A stretch of DNA of 64,000 nucleotides from Microstegium vimineum (lineage: Eukaryota > Streptophyta > Magnoliopsida > Poales > Poaceae), in the NCBI GenBank assembly GCA_022036555.1, contig CM039140.1, forward strand, positions 29,694,473-29,758,472. The letters are read 5' to 3'. Numbering within the stretch: the first letter of the stretch is position 1; every line of letters begins with the position of its first letter. The notes under the pieces were generated by a model, which was not told the origin of the DNA, made no database searches, and saw nothing but the letters and a program-made list of their open reading frames with translations. This document shows positions 34,026-44,380 of the stretch, one piece after another. Both the position numbers and the translations under genes were made by a program.

Positions 34026-34796
34026 GTGTAAATTGATTGTTTGAGCCACTAAACAAATTCAAATGAAAAAGTTGTGAACTACAAAGTTTCATAACTTTTC
34101 AAGATCTACAACTTTCATGTAGCAAGTTTTTTCATCCGAGGTCGTTTACAAAAATTTGAATTTCAAATTTGACACATTCGAGCGTATTTTTCGGCCACTA
34201 AACGATTTCAAATGAAAAAGTTGCGAACTACAAAGTTTCATAACTTTTCGAGATCTACAACTTTCATGTAAAAAGTTTTTCCATCCAAGATCGTTTACAA
34301 AAATCAAAAAAGTCAACTCTACAGGTATATCAATGCCGGTTCCAGCCACGAACCGGCACTGAAGCTCCTCATCACTACCGGTTCGTGGCTAGAACTGGCA
34401 GTGATATCATGGTCACTTTCAGTGCCGGTTCTAGCCACAAACCGGCAGTGATGAGGAGCTTCAGTGCCGGTTCGTGGCTGGAACCGACACTGATATAGAT
34501 ATACAATTATTTTTTTTGATTTTTGTAAACGACCTCTGATGGAAAAACTTTCTACATTAAAGTTATAGATCTCAAAAAGTTATGAAACTTTGTAGTTCAC
34601 AACTTTTTCATTTGAAATCATCTTGTCATCGAAAAATACGTTTGAATGTGTAAAATTTGAAATTCAAATTTTTTAAACGATCTCGGATGAAAAAACTTGC
34701 TACATGAAAGTTGTAGATCTCAAAAAGTTATGAAACTTTGTAGTTCACAACTTTTTCATTTGAATTCGTTTAGTGGCTCAAACAATCAATTTACAC
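34026..34796. repeat. Large imperfect palindrome, ~771 bp, centre near 34411
   Basis: GTGTAAATTGATTGTTTGAG at 34026 is mirrored by its complement ending 34796. The arms continue through CAACTTTCATGTA, AAATGAAAAAGTTG and CGGTTCCAGCCACGAACCGG to the centre. Each arm also contains a direct repeat (AACTACAAAGTTTCATAACTTTT twice), so several fold-backs are possible. Any read-through RNA would form a long hairpin. Confidence 0.9.
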
Positions 34797-34852
34797 TCGG
34801 TTTACTATAGAATATGAAGAAGTACTAACGAATCTAAACACAAGTGAGTCAT

Positions 34853-34906
34853 GGGTGGAGTGGTAGAGGAGGTACCGCGCAAGGGTGAGGTTTCAGGTTC
34901 AAATCC
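34853..34906 (+). promoter_or_regulatory. tRNA-like Pol III A-box/B-box motif
   Basis: GGTGGAGTGGTAGAGG (34855-34869, like the tRNA D-arm/A box) is followed 27 bases on by GGTTCAAATCC (34896-34906), a consensus B box. The spacing is right for a tRNA. A complete cloverleaf could not be drawn (T-stem pairs poorly), so this is a tRNA-derived relic or SINE-like head, not a tRNA gene. Confidence 0.5.
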
Positions 34907-35569
34907 CTGGCGGAGCGTGTTCACAAATTTTACGTAAATCCGTATAGGATTTTTTTATCAGGTCTGCCGAAACTCCCGTCGGATCTCTCGTCAGAAATTT
35001 CGACTTGGGTAGCAACGGAATATCTTTTTGGAATATAACTACATCATTCAGACTCCGAATTGAACGTTCTATATATAATTTTTTATCGTCTCAATAATAG
35101 GAACACAATAGTATCACATTTTGATACATTCTCAAAATGGTCAATTTTGGTTGTCGACATATGTCCTTTGTCATGAAAGCACAACCAAAAATCAAATAGC
35201 CACGATAATGAACTCATCAACTACTCAGCGTCTAAGATTGATGTATATGTCACAGAACCGGCCTACTAATATAAGATCTAGCATGGTTGTCCTTCACGGC
35301 GGATTAATACTGGGCTTGTCCCAGAATTTAATTCTTTTTTTTCGATTTTAAAAACGCAATTTTATTCTGAAATCCATCACTGCCGGTTCCAGCCACGAAC
35401 CGGCAGTGATATTCCACATCACTGCCGGTTTGGCATAACCGGCAGTGATGTGAACACTCATCACTGCCGAAAGCTCAGTGCCGGTTCAAAATCCGACAGT
35501 GATGCGGGATTTGAAACCGGCACTGTTTTGCCTTTCTGTAGTAGTGTTCATTAGATTGATATTTTTATA

Positions 35570-35760
35570 CGTACTACGTCCGTCTCATAAAAAAATATCA
35601 TTCTCACTCATATTTTCAACTTTAAGTAAATATATATAAAAAAAATATTAATATCTACGATACATAGTTTAGTATCATTAGGTTGATATTTTTATAATAA
35701 ATTTATTTGAATATAAAAAATATTACTAATATTTTGTTCAAAATCTAGTCAAGCCCAGCA
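35570..35760. mobile_element. Stowaway-like MITE fragment (left end only)
   Basis: Begins TACTACGTCCGTCTCATAAAAA, a diverged Stowaway terminus, followed by AT-rich interior. No matching right terminus. Confidence 0.4.
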
Positions 35761-36064
35761 TAAATCTCATATGAAACTTTTGATGGGATTGAGGGATTGC
35801 ATCATAGAAGTCATACGTTACCAACTGAATCATGAGTTCACTGATATATTGAACAAGGAATTATTTCCTCATATATTTAACAATGCCAGGTATTCACATC
35901 TTTACTGATACCAGCAACTAGATGCCAGAAATTACCATTACACCACAACAAAAATCAGCCAATAATCAATAAAGCACACAGGAAAAAACCAAAAAAACCG
36001 TCTATAAAACACGATCGAAGAATCAAATTCCACTTCCGGCCACGGTCATCTCGTCGACAGCCAC

Positions 36065-37669
36065 CTAGGGGCAGGGCTTAGGAAACTGGTAGCCAACGTA
36101 CTTGGCCTTGGCGTTCTCGCACTTAGCCGATGTACCACCCTGCCCCTTGTACCTAAGGTCGACGTCCTGCAGCACCAGACCCTGGCACGGCACACCGCAC
36201 CGGAGTAACACCGCCACCGGAGTAGTCGCCGTGCCCTTGATGTTCTTGAACCGAATGTCCTGGAGAGTCACCCCGGACACGTACTGCAAAGAGCATTACA
36301 TTATTCACGAGCAAATGATGTCATTGTTGTGCCGGCAACGAGGACATGAAAAGTAATGTAATGATCAAGCACGACATGTTACGCCAGGACGCCTGTACTA
36401 GTTACCTTGTGCTCGCAGTTGTAGTAAGGGCAGTACTTCTGGTCGATGATAATGGGGTTCTGGACGTCCTTCATGACCATGTTCTCGAAAACCATGTGGG
36501 CGGCGTGGCTTTTAGAAGGGGAGTTTTCCCATGTCTTGATGCGAACGCCGTTCATGGTGCCCGTGAAGGTCATGTCACGGACGTGGACCCGTGTGACGTC
36601 GCCCTCGCCGGCGTACCGACCCAAGCTGCCGACGCTCATGCCGTGGCCGGGGCCGCACTGCACGCGGGTAATGTCCACGTTGTCGTTGCCATGACCGATG
36701 GAGATGCAGTCGTCACCGGTGCTGATGTGCGTGTCCATGATTTGTATCCCGCTGCTGCGCTCGATGTGAATGCCATCCGTGTTGGGACTGTTGGATGGCG
36801 CGCTGATCTTGAGCCCGCTCATCCGGATGTTCTTGACCGACAGCAGGGCGATGTGGAAGAACTTAGGATTCACTGACGTGACGTCGCGCACCACTGTGTT
36901 CTGGTTGTTCACAAACAGCACGCTCTGCAAATGCATGCGGCCGTCTCAGAACAAATACCATTGCGTGTGTGTGTCTAAATATATATATATATATATATAG
37001 CTGCTCCTTACGGTGGGCAGGACTTTGCAGTCCTTGCGGACGGGGCACTTGTTGAAGGGCCACGAGGCGGCGCCCTGGCCGTCAATGACGCCGCCGGCGA
37101 CGGTGAGCCCGTTCACCCACCCGAACTCGATCCAGTCGTTGCCGAACCGTTTCAGGTCTGTGGCGGCCTTGAGCGTCCCCTGCACCGATCCAATCCATCA
37201 TTGATGCATATATGTATGTAAGACTCCATGTAACCGCATGCCGGCCCACACGACCTGTCAGTTCGTGATTGGCGATTGGCAAGCTACGGGGAATGTGCAA
37301 CTGACTTGCCTGCAGCTGGAAGGTCAAGGTGGAGGCCTTGCAGGGGCCGTGGAACTGCACCGGACCGATGTAGTACGTCCCCGGCGTCACGACCATCGTC
37401 ACCGCGCCAGCTGATCCGCACGCTGCCTTCCATGCCGCCATCAGTGGCTGCAGCATTGTATTGGTTACACATGAAGAATCAGAGTGCAGGGAAGTGAATC
37501 AGAGGACGACAGATCAAAGACGAATAAACAAAGTTCCAACCTTGGAATCGTCATTGACGCCATTGCCATGGGCCCCGTAGTTCTTGACGTTTATGACTGC
37601 CGCCCCGCCGGCAGATATTGACACGAAGATCGCGACGACGACTAAGAGCAGCCGTGGCCGCGCTTCCAT
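36065..37669 (-). CDS. Polygalacturonase (GH28, exopolygalacturonase-like), five exons
   Basis: Exons on the minus strand: 37669-37541, 37447-37310, 37179-37012, 36924-36406 and 36283-36065 (stop TAG). All introns are phase 0, giving an intact 390-residue protein. Residues 1-24 are a signal peptide (RLLLVVVAIFVSISAGGAA), so it is secreted to the cell wall, where GH28 enzymes hydrolyse the galacturonan of pectin. The right-handed beta-helix motifs are present: SPNTDGIH, GDDCIS, PGHGMSVGS and VRIKTW, supplying the catalytic Asp, His, Arg and Lys. Intron 2 uses a GC donor (CAG|GCAAGT). Length and lack of N-terminal propeptide fit grass pollen-type exopolygalacturonases; expression site is inference. 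Confidence 0.95.
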
Positions 37670-39138
37670 GGTGTCTCCGTCGGATCAATCACACGTGCAC
37701 GATGCTGCGGTGGTAACGAGGAATAAACACAAGAGCCGCTCTCCTTCCACTGCCGCTGCTCCCTGTCTCCGTCCTCTCTTCCCTTCTCAACCAGGTTAAC
37801 AAGAACTATTATTCCATCCAATCCAGAGGGGACAGAGGGGGTCTCCACTAGCGAGTGATAGTCAATTGCGGGGTGATTTTAAACCGGCGGTTCGGGGACA
37901 GGGAGGTGGCTAAATTTGGATCACTTGAGCTCTTCCTGCGGTGGTTCCATGGAGGACCTTGTTTTACTGGAGCAGAGCAGAAGCAAGGGCATGCAGTGCA
38001 GGGACGGATGCACGGAGCAACCGGTGCAGGGAATTCGATCTGGATGCGTGCACGCCTGCTACGCCCTCCGACACAAGGCCATCCATCTCCCACTATTCAC
38101 GGACAAGGTCAAGCCCGCCGGCTGTGGTCAAATTCCAACTTCCATGTCCTCCGGCCGGTCCAGGTTTCTCTTCACGCGCGGCATAACCTTCTGCGATTTA
38201 AATGCCAACAAAATTTGGAACCGTTAGACGCTGATTTGGGTCACACTGGCAGGGCTAGATCGTCCAAAGGCCACACATAGTCTAGCACATAGTGGAGGGA
38301 GGTTACAACAGTGAGGCCGATCAGCAAGTCGACAAGGCTGATCAAAGACCTCCTGCGAAGACCCATGAGGAGGCGCACGATGAGGGTGTTATAGGATTGG
38401 CAAAGTCACATAGAACGCCAATGAATCTTAGAGAAGATTGAGATAGAAGATAAAAAGTAATAGATATGTTTTTTGACAATTGGATAGATGAGATCTCAAT
38501 GGATCATTATCGTCCTCGTCAGACCTCGCCTAGGAGCTAGCTTCCTCCACAAAGGAGTACCTGGCACCCACAGGAGCGTCCTGCATGCACCCAAATATTG
38601 TTATTATTGGTTGACATATATATATTTTTGAAAATAAAAAAACTGCTAACTAGTCAGCTGCAAATTATAAAGAGCATATATATAAGATCGAGCAAAAAAA
38701 TCGGTTTTTTTACATATATATATATATAAGGTTAGCGACCTTGAGCCACGTCCGCTGTCGGTGCTTCAAGTCGACATCTTTCGGACCGATCTCCTGAAAA
38801 TTTCCACGCCCAACACCAGACCCTCCCGCTTGGTGAGTACAATATAGTAAGTAAGCAGAAGAAACCTGCTGGTCGGCCGGTGTGAAGAAGTGCGATGTGC
38901 ATGTGTACAATTGAAAGAAAAAGAAAAAAGTTATGTTTATGTAATTACCGGGCCACCCTACAGCCACAGGATGGTAGGCCATGGCATTCCAGGCCGTGAC
39001 ACCTGCGGGCTCTTGTAGGATAGCCAGAAGTAGTGAGCTTTTGCCCGTAAATAAAAACACACAGCTCAGATCGGTCGATGTATAGAAACTAAACTGTGAT
39101 GGAGATTATGATTAGTTCTGGAGTATTTAGCGTACTCA
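37670..39138. other. Polygalacturonase upstream region and intergenic DNA; no gene recognised
   Basis: Short frames at 37855-38280 overlap on both strands and show no domain. A small (TA)n run is near 38712-38728. Confidence 0.5.
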
Positions 39139-40279
39139 CTCGGCCTAGCCTCCATGTACAGTTTCAATGAACAGTTTCAATGATGGTTTTGCTGACAAAA
39201 CACATCCCTCCACTTCTAAAACCATTCATATTTCCTTCCTGAACAGTTTCAATGATGGTTTTGTTGGTGATTTGCTACAATGATAGTGGCTTTGTCCTTT
39301 TCTTTTTTTTATTTATTTTGACTGAATCTATGAAAAATCATAGTAAATCACACAAAAATTAAAATAGAAAATCTAATTTTGTTGGACTCCACATGAGTAG
39401 ATCTATGCAGTGAATATATAGTATGATAAAGTTTAATATAATTTTTTTACTTTATTTATTTGGGTTGAATCTTTAAAAATCATAATCACAAAAAAATAAT
39501 AAAATGAGAAATACAACTTTGTTGGACTCCACATTAGTAGGTCTCTGCAGTGAATATATAATATAGTATGATTTGGTATACAGTTTTGCTTTATTTATTT
39601 TGGCTACATGTTTAAAAAGTCATAGTAAATCACACAAAAAAACTAAAATAAAAACTCCAATTTTGTTGGACTCCACATGAGTACATTTACAAAATGAACA
39701 TATAATATGATATTCTTTAGTCCAAAAAAATAATTGTAAAAGGTACAACTATGAATTATTTTAATTAATTATAAAAAGCATAGATCTAAATCTACAACAA
39801 AAAAGTTGTAGTAAATCATATCATATTAGATGTTCACTACTTATATCTACTCATGTGGAATCCAACAAAATTTGATTTTCTATTTTATGATTTAAAGAAA
39901 GCAAAAACTTTGTACTAAATCACACCGTATTATATATTCAATCCGAAGATATACTTGTGTGGAGTCCAAAAAATTGAATTTGTTATGTTATGATTTTTTG
40001 TGATTTACTATGGTTTTGTAAAGATTCAACCAAAATAAATAGGGCAAAAAAATTATATTAAAACATACCATATTATATATTCACTATGTAGATCTACTCA
40101 TGTGGAGTACAATAAAATTGAATTTTTCATTTTATGAATTTTCTATGATTTATTATGATTTTTCAAAAATTCAATCGAAATAAAAAAATGACAAAACCAC
40201 TATTACGATAGCAAACCACCATTGAAACTGCTCATGGAGGTAATTTGAACGGTTTTAGAAGTTGAGGATTGTTTTGTCC
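39139..40279. repeat. Fold-back repeat, ~1.1 kb, with three forward and three inverted internal units
   Basis: The left end (CTCCATGTACAGTTTCAATG, ~39149) is matched by the complement at the right end (CATTGAAACTGCTCATGGAG, ~40213-40240). Internal units carrying TTTTGTTGGACTCCACATGA occur forward near 39378, 39513 and 39661. The inverse TCATGTGGA.TCCAACAAAAT occurs near 39848, 39955 and 40096. The centre is about 39760. AT-rich and non-coding; resembles a Foldback/MITE-type element. Confidence 0.8.
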
Positions 40280-40471
40280 AATTTTAGAGTTAATGGATCT
40301 TTTGCGTAAATAAAAATAAGTGAGTTTAACCCAATTCAGCCCACGATGTTTTCTTCAGAATTGGGAATCAGGCCCATACATGAGCATAGTCAATCAATTG
40401 GAACCAAGGAACTGGGCCTCTAGTCAATTGGATCCGTTGCGTTGGGCTCCCTCCCCTTCCATAAATCTGGA

Positions 40472-40484
40472 GAAACTTCTGGAA
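40472..40484 (+). promoter_or_regulatory. Heat shock element (GAAacTTCtgGAA)
   Basis: Three perfect alternating nGAAn units, about 155 bp upstream of the TATA box and 330 bp upstream of the HSP90 start; the binding site type for heat-shock factors. Confidence 0.8.
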
Positions 40485-40628
40485 AGCGGCAGGGATGTCG
40501 TCCCACCGTCACAAAGACATGAGGCGAAGGCTCCGGAACAGCCGTGAGCACGGGGAAGGCACTGGAACCCTTTGGAAGGCTCCCTCCTTCGCCTGCGATC
40601 CACTGCTCTGCTCTGCTCTGCTCTCATC

Positions 40629-40636
40629 ATATAAAG
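40629..40636 (+). promoter_or_regulatory. HSP90 TATA box (ATATAAAG)
   Basis: CATCATATAAAGGATG lies 179 bp before the ATG, directly after a (CTCTG)n-like stretch. It leaves a ~150 bp leader. Confidence 0.7.
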
Positions 40637-40814
40637 GATGTCCGACCTGTCCATCGGCGTGACAGGAAACCAAGCAACCATCCAACGATCGATCCATCCA
40701 TCCATCGCCTCTCTCACTCTGCAATCCAGCCGCGAAAACCAAGCATTTTCGATTGATCCATTCTCCAACAACAAGTCTGTCTCGTAGAGAAGAAGCACAA
40801 CAAGCAGGGGAATA

Positions 40815-43062
40815 ATGGCGTCTGCGGATGTGAACATGGCCGGCGGCGCGGAGACGGAGACCTTCGCGTTCCAGGCCGAGATCAACCAGCTGCTGTCCCT
40901 CATCATCAACACCTTCTACTCAAACAAGGAGATCTTCCTAAGGGAGCTCATCTCCAACGCATCGGATGTAAGTTTTTTTCGTTTCATCTCATTTATGCTG
41001 CTCTGTTTCTTCACGAATACCATACAAATGCTCTGCTTTCTTTGCAATCCATGACAATGGCAATGCAGGCCCTTGACAAGATCCGCTTCGAGAGCCTAAC
41101 GGACAAGTCAAAGCTGGACGCGCAGCCGGAGCTCTTCATCCGGCTGGTCCCTGACAAGGCCAGCAAGACGCTATCCATCATCGACTCCGGCGTGGGCATG
41201 ACAAAGTCGGACCTGGTGAACAACCTCGGCACCATCGCGCGGTCAGGCACCAAGGAGTTCATGGAGGCGCTGGCGGCGGGCGCCACCGACGTGTCCATGA
41301 TTGGCCAGTTCGGGGTCGGGTTCTACTCGGCCTACCTCGTCGCCGACAAGGTCGTGGTCACCACCAAGCACAACGACGACGAGCAGTACGTCTGGGAGTC
41401 CCAGGCCGGCGGCTCCTTCACCGTCACGCTCGACACCACCGGGGAACGACTTGGCCGGGGCACCAAGATCACGCTCTTCCTTAAGGACGACCAGCTCGAG
41501 TACCTCGAGGAACGTCGCCTCAAGGATCTCGTCAAGAAGCACTCGGAGTTTATCAGCTACCCCATTTACCTCTGGACAGAGAAGACTACCGAGAAGGAGA
41601 TCAGCGACGACGAGGATGAGGATGATGATGGCAAAGACAAGAAGGAGGGCGACGTCGAGGAGGTGGACGACGACGAGGACACCAAAGAAAAGCCGAAGAA
41701 GAAGAAGGTGAAGGAGGTGACGCACGAGTGGGTTCAGATGAACAAGCAGAAGCCCATCTGGCTGCGGAAGCCGGAGGAGATCAGCCGCGAGGAGTACGCC
41801 TCCTTCTACAAGTCGCTGACGAACGACTGGGAGAACCACCTGGCGGTGAAGCACTTCGCCGTGGAAGGGCAGCTGGAGTTCAAGGCGATCCTGTTCGTGC
41901 CCCGCCGCGCGCCATTCGACCTTTTCGACACGCGGAAGAAGCTCAACAACATCAAGCTCTACGTCCGCCGCGTCTTCATCATGGACAACTGCGAGGAGCT
42001 CATCCCGGAGTGGCTCTCCTTCGTCAAGGGCGTCGTCGACTCCGACGACCTGCCGCTCAACATCTCCCGCGAGACGCTGCAGCAGAACAAGATCCTCAAG
42101 GTCATCCGCAAGAACCTGGTGAAGAAATGCATCGAGATGTTCTTCGAGATCGCCGAGAACAGCAAGGAGGAGTACGCCAGGTTCTACGACGCATTCTCCA
42201 AGAATATCAAGCTGGGTGTCCACGAGGACTCGCAGAACCGTGCCAAGCTCGCTGACCTGCTGCGCTACCACTCCACCAAGAGCGGCGACGAGATGACGAG
42301 CCTCAAGGACTACGTCACGAGGATGAAGGAAGGGCAGAAGGACATCTACTACATCACGGGGGAGAGCAGGAAGGCCGTGGAGAACTCGCCGTTCCTGGAG
42401 CGGCTCAAGAAGAAGGGCTACGAGGTGCTCTTCATGGTCGACGCCATCGACGAGTACGCCGTGGGGCAGCTCAAGGAGTACGACGGCAAGAAGCTGGTGT
42501 CGGCCACCAAGGAGGGCCTCAAGCTAGACGACGACGAAAATGAAGACGAGGCCAAGAAGGAGCGGAAGAAGCAGTTCGAGGAGCTGTGCAAGGTGATCAA
42601 GGACATCCTGGGTGACCGCGTCGAGAAGGTGTGGTGTCGGACCGCATCGTCGACTCGCCGTGCTGCCTCGTCACCGGCGAGTACGGGTGGACGGCCAACA
42701 TGGAGAGGATCATGAAGGCGCAGGCGCTAAGGGACACCAGCATGGGCGCATACATGTCCTCCAAGAAGACCATGGAGATCAACCCGGACAACGGCATCAT
42801 GGAGGAGCTGCGGAAGCGCGCCGAGGCCGACCGCAACGACAAGTCCGTCAAGGACCTCGTCCTGCTGCTCTTCGAGACGGCGCTGCTCACCTCCGGGTTC
42901 AGCCTCGATGACCCCAACACGTTCGCCGCCAGGATCCACAGGATGCTCAAGCTCGGACTCAATATCGACGAGGATGATGCCGATGCTGCCGACGAGGACG
43001 CCGACATGCCCGCGCTTGACGAGGGCGCCGCCGAGGAGAGCAAGATGGAGGAGGTCGACTGA
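40815..43062 (+). CDS. HSP90: Cytosolic HSP90 (HSP81/82 type), two exons, with a one-base frameshift near 42631
   Basis: Exon 1 (40815-40967) ends ..ELISNASD; exon 2 (41069-43062) resumes ALDKIRFESLTD (intron GTAAGT..TGCAG, phase 0). The GHKL ATPase is complete (NKEIFLRELISNASD, DSGVGMTKSDL, GQFGVGFYSAYLVAD). A charged linker (EISDDEDEDDDGKDKKE, ~residues 220-255), the middle domain and the dimerisation domain follow, and the tail is MEEVD, the TPR-cochaperone docking motif of cytosolic forms. At 42629-42636 the sequence reads GAGAAGGTGTGGTGTCGG where a further G is expected (EKVVVSDRIVDS). Frame is lost for the last ~140 residues unless corrected, giving a stop at 42715. With one base restored the protein would be ~715 aa, the normal length. 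Either an assembly or sequencing error or a recently inactivated gene. An HSE and TATA lie upstream. Confidence 0.93.
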
Positions 43063-44280
43063 GGTGTCCGTTTGATGAGTACACAATCCTCATTCCCTAG
43101 CTTCTGCCAAAATCGATCGATGACTCTGTTTGTGTTGTCTGTGTGTGGTGTGGATCCAAAAAGTGTCTCGTGTGTACGTGTCACATTTCGGATCTGCTGT
43201 GAGTGTCATGGCATGCTGTGAAACATTAATATAATATAACATAATATAATATATCTGAGTTCTTTGCTTCCTGGATCGATTTTTTTTTTGTTTCTTTCTG
43301 ATTCTGATCTGCTTCACAGCTAGTAGAAGTCATGTGTTGCATAGGATATGCAATTCAAGGATGGATCTTTGAATTGAAAATTGAAGCATAAGCTTACTAC
43401 AGATTGGAAGACATTGAAGAAATCAATCAAACAGCTGTCTATATTCCTGCTAGTTCTGTAATTTCAGTACTAATAGGTATGGTTTCAGACTTCAGGAAAC
43501 ACTAGTTCTGGATTCTGAACATCATTTGCCACCGCACAAACTTGCAGCATAGAGTCCATAGACTAGACATGATCCAAATCTGAAGTCATTGAGCATGCGG
43601 CACTCTCTGTTTAAAGATTCAGCATGGAAATTCTGAAAGCTCGCTGACTCTGCATTCAAATGTTCACTGACAAGAAATTTGGGTCTGCAGGTATACACTC
43701 CAACCACATTTTGGGCAATATGTCTATTGAAACTGTGAGTATGTTCCACACATTGAAGTGTTATATTGCAGTTGTGCCCCTACACTCCTACAGAAATCAA
43801 ATTCAGCCTCTGCACATTTGTGCGGGAAAGGCTGCTGGCTATTTTCCCTTCCCCAGACCCCACAGTACGGGAGCCTACGGCACTGGGTACGCCCTTTTAA
43901 CTTCATGAATCATGGTTCTCTCGTCTGAATCCTCAGATTCCTAGCTCTTTAATAAGATCAGTCAAGGAAATATTCTGATTTGATTAGTTATTAGGTGGAT
44001 CACAGGGGCAATTAGAGGAAACAATTGTTGTTAGGCACTAAAGCACGAGGATTCTGGAGCCCCTGCACTAGCTATCATATCATCTCCTGGGAGAAGGTTG
44101 GCTGTACGGAGGAGGGGACAAGTGTTTGCTTCTATGGATTGTATGAAGCACGAGGATTTGTATTTTTAGAGCCCTTCACGGATACTGTAGGATATGCGTC
44201 GAATATATATATAGTTTTGGTTAGTTTGGACTTGACTTGTATTAAGAGCTAGAATATAGTTGAAGCCAAACTCTGTATCC
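43063..44280. other. HSP90 3' flank and intergenic DNA; no gene recognised
   Basis: The AT-rich stretch 43220-43260 (AATATAATATAAC repeats) is a plausible polyadenylation region for HSP90. Nothing else supported. Confidence 0.5.
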
Positions 44281-44287
44281 TAGGAGG

Positions 44288-44380
44288 TCATAAATACACA
44301 ATTCTAGCTATGAACCTGGACACGGCGTGTGTCCAGGTTCATAGCTACAATTGTGTATTTTTTGGGACGGAGGGAGTATA
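44288..44380. mobile_element. Stowaway-type MITE remnant with a near-perfect hairpin
   Basis: AGCTATGAACCTGGACAC and its complement GTGTCCAGGTTCATAGCT are separated by only a few bases (44306-44346). The pairing extends outward through AAATACACAATT / AATTGTGTATTT. The right end GGGACGGAGGGAGTA is a typical Stowaway terminus plus TA; the left terminus is lost. Confidence 0.7.

Larger units (their letters stand above)
33880..35546. mobile_element. Non-autonomous CACTA element C (1667 bp) built around a palindrome
   Basis: 5' terminus CACTACTACAGATTTCAAC at 33880 and 3' terminus CCTTTCTGTAGTAGTG ending 35546, each with CACTGCCGG-type subterminal repeats (33900-34015; 35373-35520). No protein is encoded. 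The interior holds a ~770 bp palindrome and a tRNA-like motif. Flanking trinucleotides TAT/TTC do not match, so the two ends may belong to different elements (see element B). Confidence 0.7.

Noticed and set aside
34846..34920. A functional tRNA gene
   Set aside because: A/B boxes are present but T-stem and acceptor pairing fail; kept only as a tRNA-like motif.
23412..35546. A single CACTA element spanning both termini
   Set aside because: Flanking trinucleotides GTA and TTC do not match and another 5' terminus lies at 33880; left as ambiguous.
36346..36876. 176-aa plus-strand frame inside the polygalacturonase gene
   Set aside because: Shadow of the large minus-strand exon 4.
41243..42271. 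342-aa open frame antisense to HSP90
   Set aside because: Leu/Val-rich frame opposite a GC3-biased coding exon; a codon-usage shadow with no domain.
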